Below, piece after piece: positions 61,626 through 64,000 of a stretch of DNA of 64,000 nucleotides. Below the pieces are notes generated by a model. That model did not search any database. It saw only the letters and a list, made by a program, of their open reading frames with translations, and was not told the origin of the DNA. This stretch comes from Caldimonas thermodepolymerans (GTDB lineage: Bacteria; Pseudomonadota; Gammaproteobacteria; Burkholderiales; Burkholderiaceae_C), in NCBI RefSeq assembly GCF_015476235.1, contig NZ_CP064338.1, positions 3,348,001 through 3,412,000 of the forward strand. The letters are read 5' to 3'. A program made the translations under genes and the position numbers. Within the stretch, counting starts at the first letter, position 1; each line of letters opens with the position of its first letter.

Positions 61626-62234
61626 ATGCTGCGTACATGGCTCTGCGCCACGGCGTTCCTGCTGGCCGTCATCGGCCCGGCCCGGGCGCAGTCCCCCGAC
61701 ACCGCGGGCGTGCGCTACGACCCGCAGATCCAGTTGCACGGCGCCACCTTGCAGCTCAACGGCGCCGGCGTGCGCTACAAGGCCATCTTCAAGGTCTACG
61801 CCGCCGGGCTGTACCTGACGCAGAAGGCGGCCACGCCCGAGGCGGTGTTCCGCGCCGCCGGGCCGCGCCGCATGCACATCGTGATGCTGCGCGAGATCGA
61901 CGCCAACGAACTGGGCAAGCTGTTCACCCGCGGCATCGAGCAGAACGCCTCGCGCGAGGACTTCGTCAAGTCCATCCCCGGCACGATCCGCCTGGGCGAG
62001 ATCTTCGCCGCGAAGAAGAAGCTGGCCGCAGGCGAATCGTTCCAGGTCGACTGGATCCCCGGCACCGGCACGCAGATCCTGGTCAACGGCCAGCCGATGG
62101 GCGAACCGATCAAGGAACCGGAGTTCTACAACGCGCTGCTGAAGATCTGGCTCGGCGCGCACCCGGCCGACGCCGCGCTGAAGGAGGCCCTGCTCGGCAA
62201 GGCACGCCCCTCGGCGAGCGCGCACGAGGGCTGA
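61626..62234 (+). CDS. Secreted chalcone isomerase-like protein
   Basis: 202 residues from ATG 61626, with GAGGAGG upstream. A signal peptide (MLRTWLCATAFLLAVIGPARAQ) and then a chalcone-isomerase-like domain: GVRYDPQIQLHGATLQLNGA, KVYAAGLYLTQKA, IEQNASREDFVKSIPGTIRL. Bacterial members are periplasmic proteins of unknown function. It is convergent with gph; the two stop codons abut exactly within a palindrome. Confidence 0.85.
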   Translation: MLRTWLCATAFLLAVIGPARAQSPDTAGVRYDPQIQLHGATLQLNGAGVRYKAIFKVYAAGLYLTQKAATPEAVFRAAGPRRMHIVMLREIDANELGKLFTRGIEQNASREDFVKSIPGTIRLGEIFAAKKKLAAGESFQVDWIPGTGTQILVNGQPMGEPIKEPEFYNALLKIWLGAHPADAALKEALLGKARPSASAHEG

Positions 62235-62241
62235 TCAGCCC
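62228..62241. other. Palindrome across the convergent stop codons
   Basis: GGGCTGATCAGCCC is a perfect 14-bp palindrome containing both stop codons (TGA 62232-62234 and its opposite-strand counterpart 62235-62237). There is no T-run on either strand, so it is not a good terminator, but both messages would end in it if transcription stops nearby. Confidence 0.5.
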
Positions 62242-62906
62242 GCCGGCTGCAGCTGGTCGAGCCGGTCGACGTAGCCGTCGGCCGGCACCTCGTGCACCGG
62301 GCGGCCGTGGTTGTAGCCGTAGGTCACCAGCACCACCGGGCAGCCGGCCGCACGCGCGGCCTGTGCGTCGTTGAGCGAGTCGCCCACCATCAGCGTGCGT
62401 GCCGGCACGCTGCCCAGCGCCTCGCAGGCCTTGAGCAGCGGCAGCGGATCGGGCTTCTTGCGCTCGAACGCGTCGCCGCCGAACACGTGCCGGAAGTGGC
62501 CGACCAGCCCCTTGCGCTCCAGCAGCGGCCGCGCGAAGGCGGTCGGCTTGTTGGTCAGGCAGGCCAGCGGCAGCCCGAGCGCCGCCAGCCGCGCCAACCC
62601 CTCGGCCACGCCCGGGTAGACCGCAGCATGTTCGCCGTTGATCGCGAGGTAATGGTGCTGGTAGCGCGCCCAGGCCTGGTCGTACAGGCGCGCGACGCCG
62701 GCCTCGTCCTGGCTTTGCGCAAGCGTCTGGCGGATCAGGTGCTCCGAGCCCTTGCCCACCGTGCGCGCGACGAAGCCGTGGTCGATCGCGGGCAGGCCCA
62801 GGTCGTGCAGCATCAGGTTGAGCGCGACGACGAAGTCGCCGGCGGTGTCGACCAGCGTGCCGTCGAGGTCGAGGATGACCGCCTGCAGTCCGGCCGGCAG
62901 CCTCAT
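62235..62906 (-). CDS. gph: Phosphoglycolate phosphatase
   Basis: 223-residue HAD-superfamily phosphatase. Motif [10 protein letters not shown] (residues 13-21), motif II near CLTNKP, and motif III with [14 protein letters not shown] are intact. It removes phosphate from 2-phosphoglycolate. It overlaps rpe by four bases (ATGA), and the pair is found next to trpE in many Burkholderiales. Confidence 0.94.
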   Translation of the reverse strand: MRLPAGLQAVILDLDGTLVDTAGDFVVALNLMLHDLGLPAIDHGFVARTVGKGSEHLIRQTLAQSQDEAGVARLYDQAWARYQHHYLAINGEHAAVYPGVAEGLARLAALGLPLACLTNKPTAFARPLLERKGLVGHFRHVFGGDAFERKKPDPLPLLKACEALGSVPARTLMVGDSLNDAQAARAAGCPVVLVTYGYNHGRPVHEVPADGYVDRLDQLQPAG

Positions 62907-63583
62907 GCCGCGAGCCGCTCGCGCATCGCGCCGATCACCGCCTTGTAGTCGGGCTTGCCGAAGATCGCGCTGCCGGCCACGAAGGTGTCGGCGCCGGCGT
63001 CGGCCACCTGGCGGATGTTGTCGACCTTGATGCCGCCGTCGACCTCCAGGCGGATGTCGCGGCCGCTGGCGTCGATCAGCTTGCGCACGCGCTCGATCTT
63101 CTTCAGCGCGCTCGGGATGAAGCTCTGCCCGCCGAAGCCGGGGTTGACGCTCATGATCAGCACCAGGTCGACCTTGTCGATCACCCATTCGAGGATGTCG
63201 ACCGGCGCGGCCGGGTTGAACACCAGCCCGGCCTGGCAGCCCTCGGCCTTGATCAGCTGCAGCGTGCGGTCGACGTGGGTGCTGGCGTCCGGGTGGAAGC
63301 TGATCAGGTCGGCGCCGGCCTTGGCGAAGGCCTGGGCCAGCGCGTCGACCGGCTGCACCATCAGGTGCACGTCGATCGGCACCGGCGTGCCGTCGGCCCG
63401 GCGCGCATGCGGGCGCAGCGCCTCGCAGATCATCGGGCCGAAGGTCAGGTTGGGGACGTAATGGTTGTCCATCACGTCGAAGTGGATCCAGTCTGCCCCG
63501 GCGTCGATCACGTTGCGGACCTCCTCGCCCAGGCGGGCGAAGTCGGCCGAGAGGATGCTGGGGGCGATGCGGTAGGTGGTCAT
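62903..63583 (-). CDS. rpe: Ribulose-phosphate 3-epimerase
   Basis: 226 residues from ATG 63583 ([20 protein letters not shown]). A longer in-frame reading upstream would overlap apaG on the other strand. The TIM-barrel signatures [18 protein letters not shown] (metal-binding H and D), VDVHLMV-like [22 protein letters not shown] and EVDGGI are intact. It interconverts ribulose-5-phosphate and xylulose-5-phosphate. It is first of the rpe-gph-trpE unit. Confidence 0.97.
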   Translation of the reverse strand: MTTYRIAPSILSADFARLGEEVRNVIDAGADWIHFDVMDNHYVPNLTFGPMICEALRPHARRADGTPVPIDVHLMVQPVDALAQAFAKAGADLISFHPDASTHVDRTLQLIKAEGCQAGLVFNPAAPVDILEWVIDKVDLVLIMSVNPGFGGQSFIPSALKKIERVRKLIDASGRDIRLEVDGGIKVDNIRQVADAGADTFVAGSAIFGKPDYKAVIGAMRERLAA

Positions 63584-63676
63584 GACGGGCAGTCCAAAGG
63601 CGATCCGCCATTGTAGGAAGAGACGCCTTGCTACCATCGCCACCGGAAAACGCCGCTCGCCAACAACAGCACGTCC

Positions 63677-64000
63677 ATGAGCACCTACGAATTCACCTGC
63701 AGCGTCGAGCCGCAGCACCTGCCGGAACAGTCGGACCCGGCGCGGGGCATCTACGCCTTCGCCTACACCGTCACGATCGAGAACACCGGCGACGTGGCCG
63801 CGCAGCTGATCTCGCGCCACTGGGTGATCACCGATGCCAACGGCAAGGTGGAGGAAGTCAAGGGCCTGGGCGTGGTCGGCCAGCAGCCCTTCCTGCGGCC
63901 CGGCGAAGGCTTCGAGTACACCAGCTGGACCCGCATCGCCACGCCGCGCGGCACGATGAGCGGCAGCTACTTCTGCGTCGCCGAGGACGGCGAGCGCTTC
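63677..64000 (+). CDS. apaG: ApaG protein, 3' end beyond the window
   Basis: 108 codons from ATG 63677 ([20 protein letters not shown]) to the edge. The Fn3-like ApaG fold is recognised from [59 protein letters not shown] and GTMSGSYF. ApaG is linked to cobalt/magnesium tolerance in enterobacteria; its biochemical role is not settled. It is divergent to rpe, and about 20 residues are missing at the right edge. Confidence 0.94.
   Translation, partial: MSTYEFTCSVEPQHLPEQSDPARGIYAFAYTVTIENTGDVAAQLISRHWVITDANGKVEEVKGLGVVGQQPFLRPGEGFEYTSWTRIATPRGTMSGSYFCVAEDGERF

Overview
The window is high-GC DNA (visibly about 65-70% G+C). It carries the S10-spc and str ribosomal gene blocks, the rif region (secE-nusG-rplKAJL-rpoBC) with a tRNA-tuf cluster, and the trp block rpe-gph-trpE / trpG-trpD-trpC-ung. 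infA next to secY, two tuf copies, NagL-type maleylpyruvate isomerase, many tripartite-tricarboxylate (Bug) receptors and a Burkholderiales-type porin all point to a betaproteobacterium of the order Burkholderiales. A Rubrivivax/Leptothrix/Caldimonas-Schlegelella-like lineage is my inference, not something the sequence proves.

Layout. 1-12.2 kb (all minus): rpsM(partial)-rpmJ-infA-secY-rplO-rpmD-rpsE-rplR-rplF-rpsH-rpsN-rplE-rplX-rplN, then a peroxiredoxin gene, then rpsQ-rpmC-rplP-rpsC-rplV-rpsS-rplB-rplW-rplD-rplC and rpsJ. The peroxiredoxin sits between an intrinsic terminator behind rpsQ and a strong promoter in front of rplN, so the usual S10-spc continuity is broken into two units. 12.3-17.1 kb: tuf-fusA-rpsG-rpsL (str), with a clear sigma70 promoter. 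17.1-18.1 kb: a PIN-domain gene overlapping methylglyoxal synthase. 18.1-32.4 kb: rpoC-rpoB-rplL-rplJ-rplA-rplK-nusG-secE-tRNA-Trp-tuf-tRNA-Thr-tRNA-Gly-tRNA-Tyr, transcribed right to left, with a promoter before tRNA-Tyr, an rplJ leader, an attenuator between rplL and rpoB, and a textbook terminator after rpoC.

32.4-63.6 kb: the trp block. trpG-trpD-trpC-ung (35.6-32.4 kb) and rpe-gph-trpE (63.6-59.7 kb) lie on the same strand in the expected order, but about 24 kb of aromatic-catabolic genes separate trpE from trpG. Each half has its own short leader ORF rich in Trp codons (Trp-Trp before trpG, Trp-Pro-Trp before trpE), which suggests two independent ribosome-mediated attenuators.

The 24-kb block has two parts. 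36.1-40.8 kb is a recognisable 3-hydroxybenzoate/gentisate operon: LysR regulator, 3-hydroxybenzoate 6-hydroxylase, gentisate 1,2-dioxygenase, fumarylpyruvate hydrolase and maleylpyruvate isomerase. 40.9-59.5 kb is an unusual catabolic cluster that I cannot match to a described pathway: a PhzS-like flavin monooxygenase, SDR, phytanoyl-CoA-type dioxygenase, 4,5-dihydroxyphthalate-decarboxylase-like protein, second gentisate-dioxygenase-like cupin, OYE-type dienoyl reductase with a degenerate Fe-S site, FAH-family hydrolase and two Bug receptors form one run of nine genes. A MarR regulator, an MFS exporter with a C-terminal ABM-like domain, a porin, a GST, an orphan Rieske oxygenase, a hemerythrin protein and a third Bug receptor surround it. 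Palindromic operator candidates sit at the start of the nine-gene run and between the MarR and MFS genes. The window ends with a chalcone-isomerase-like secreted protein gene (plus strand), gph, rpe and the start of apaG. No CRISPR arrays, rRNA genes, phage genes or insertion sequences were seen.
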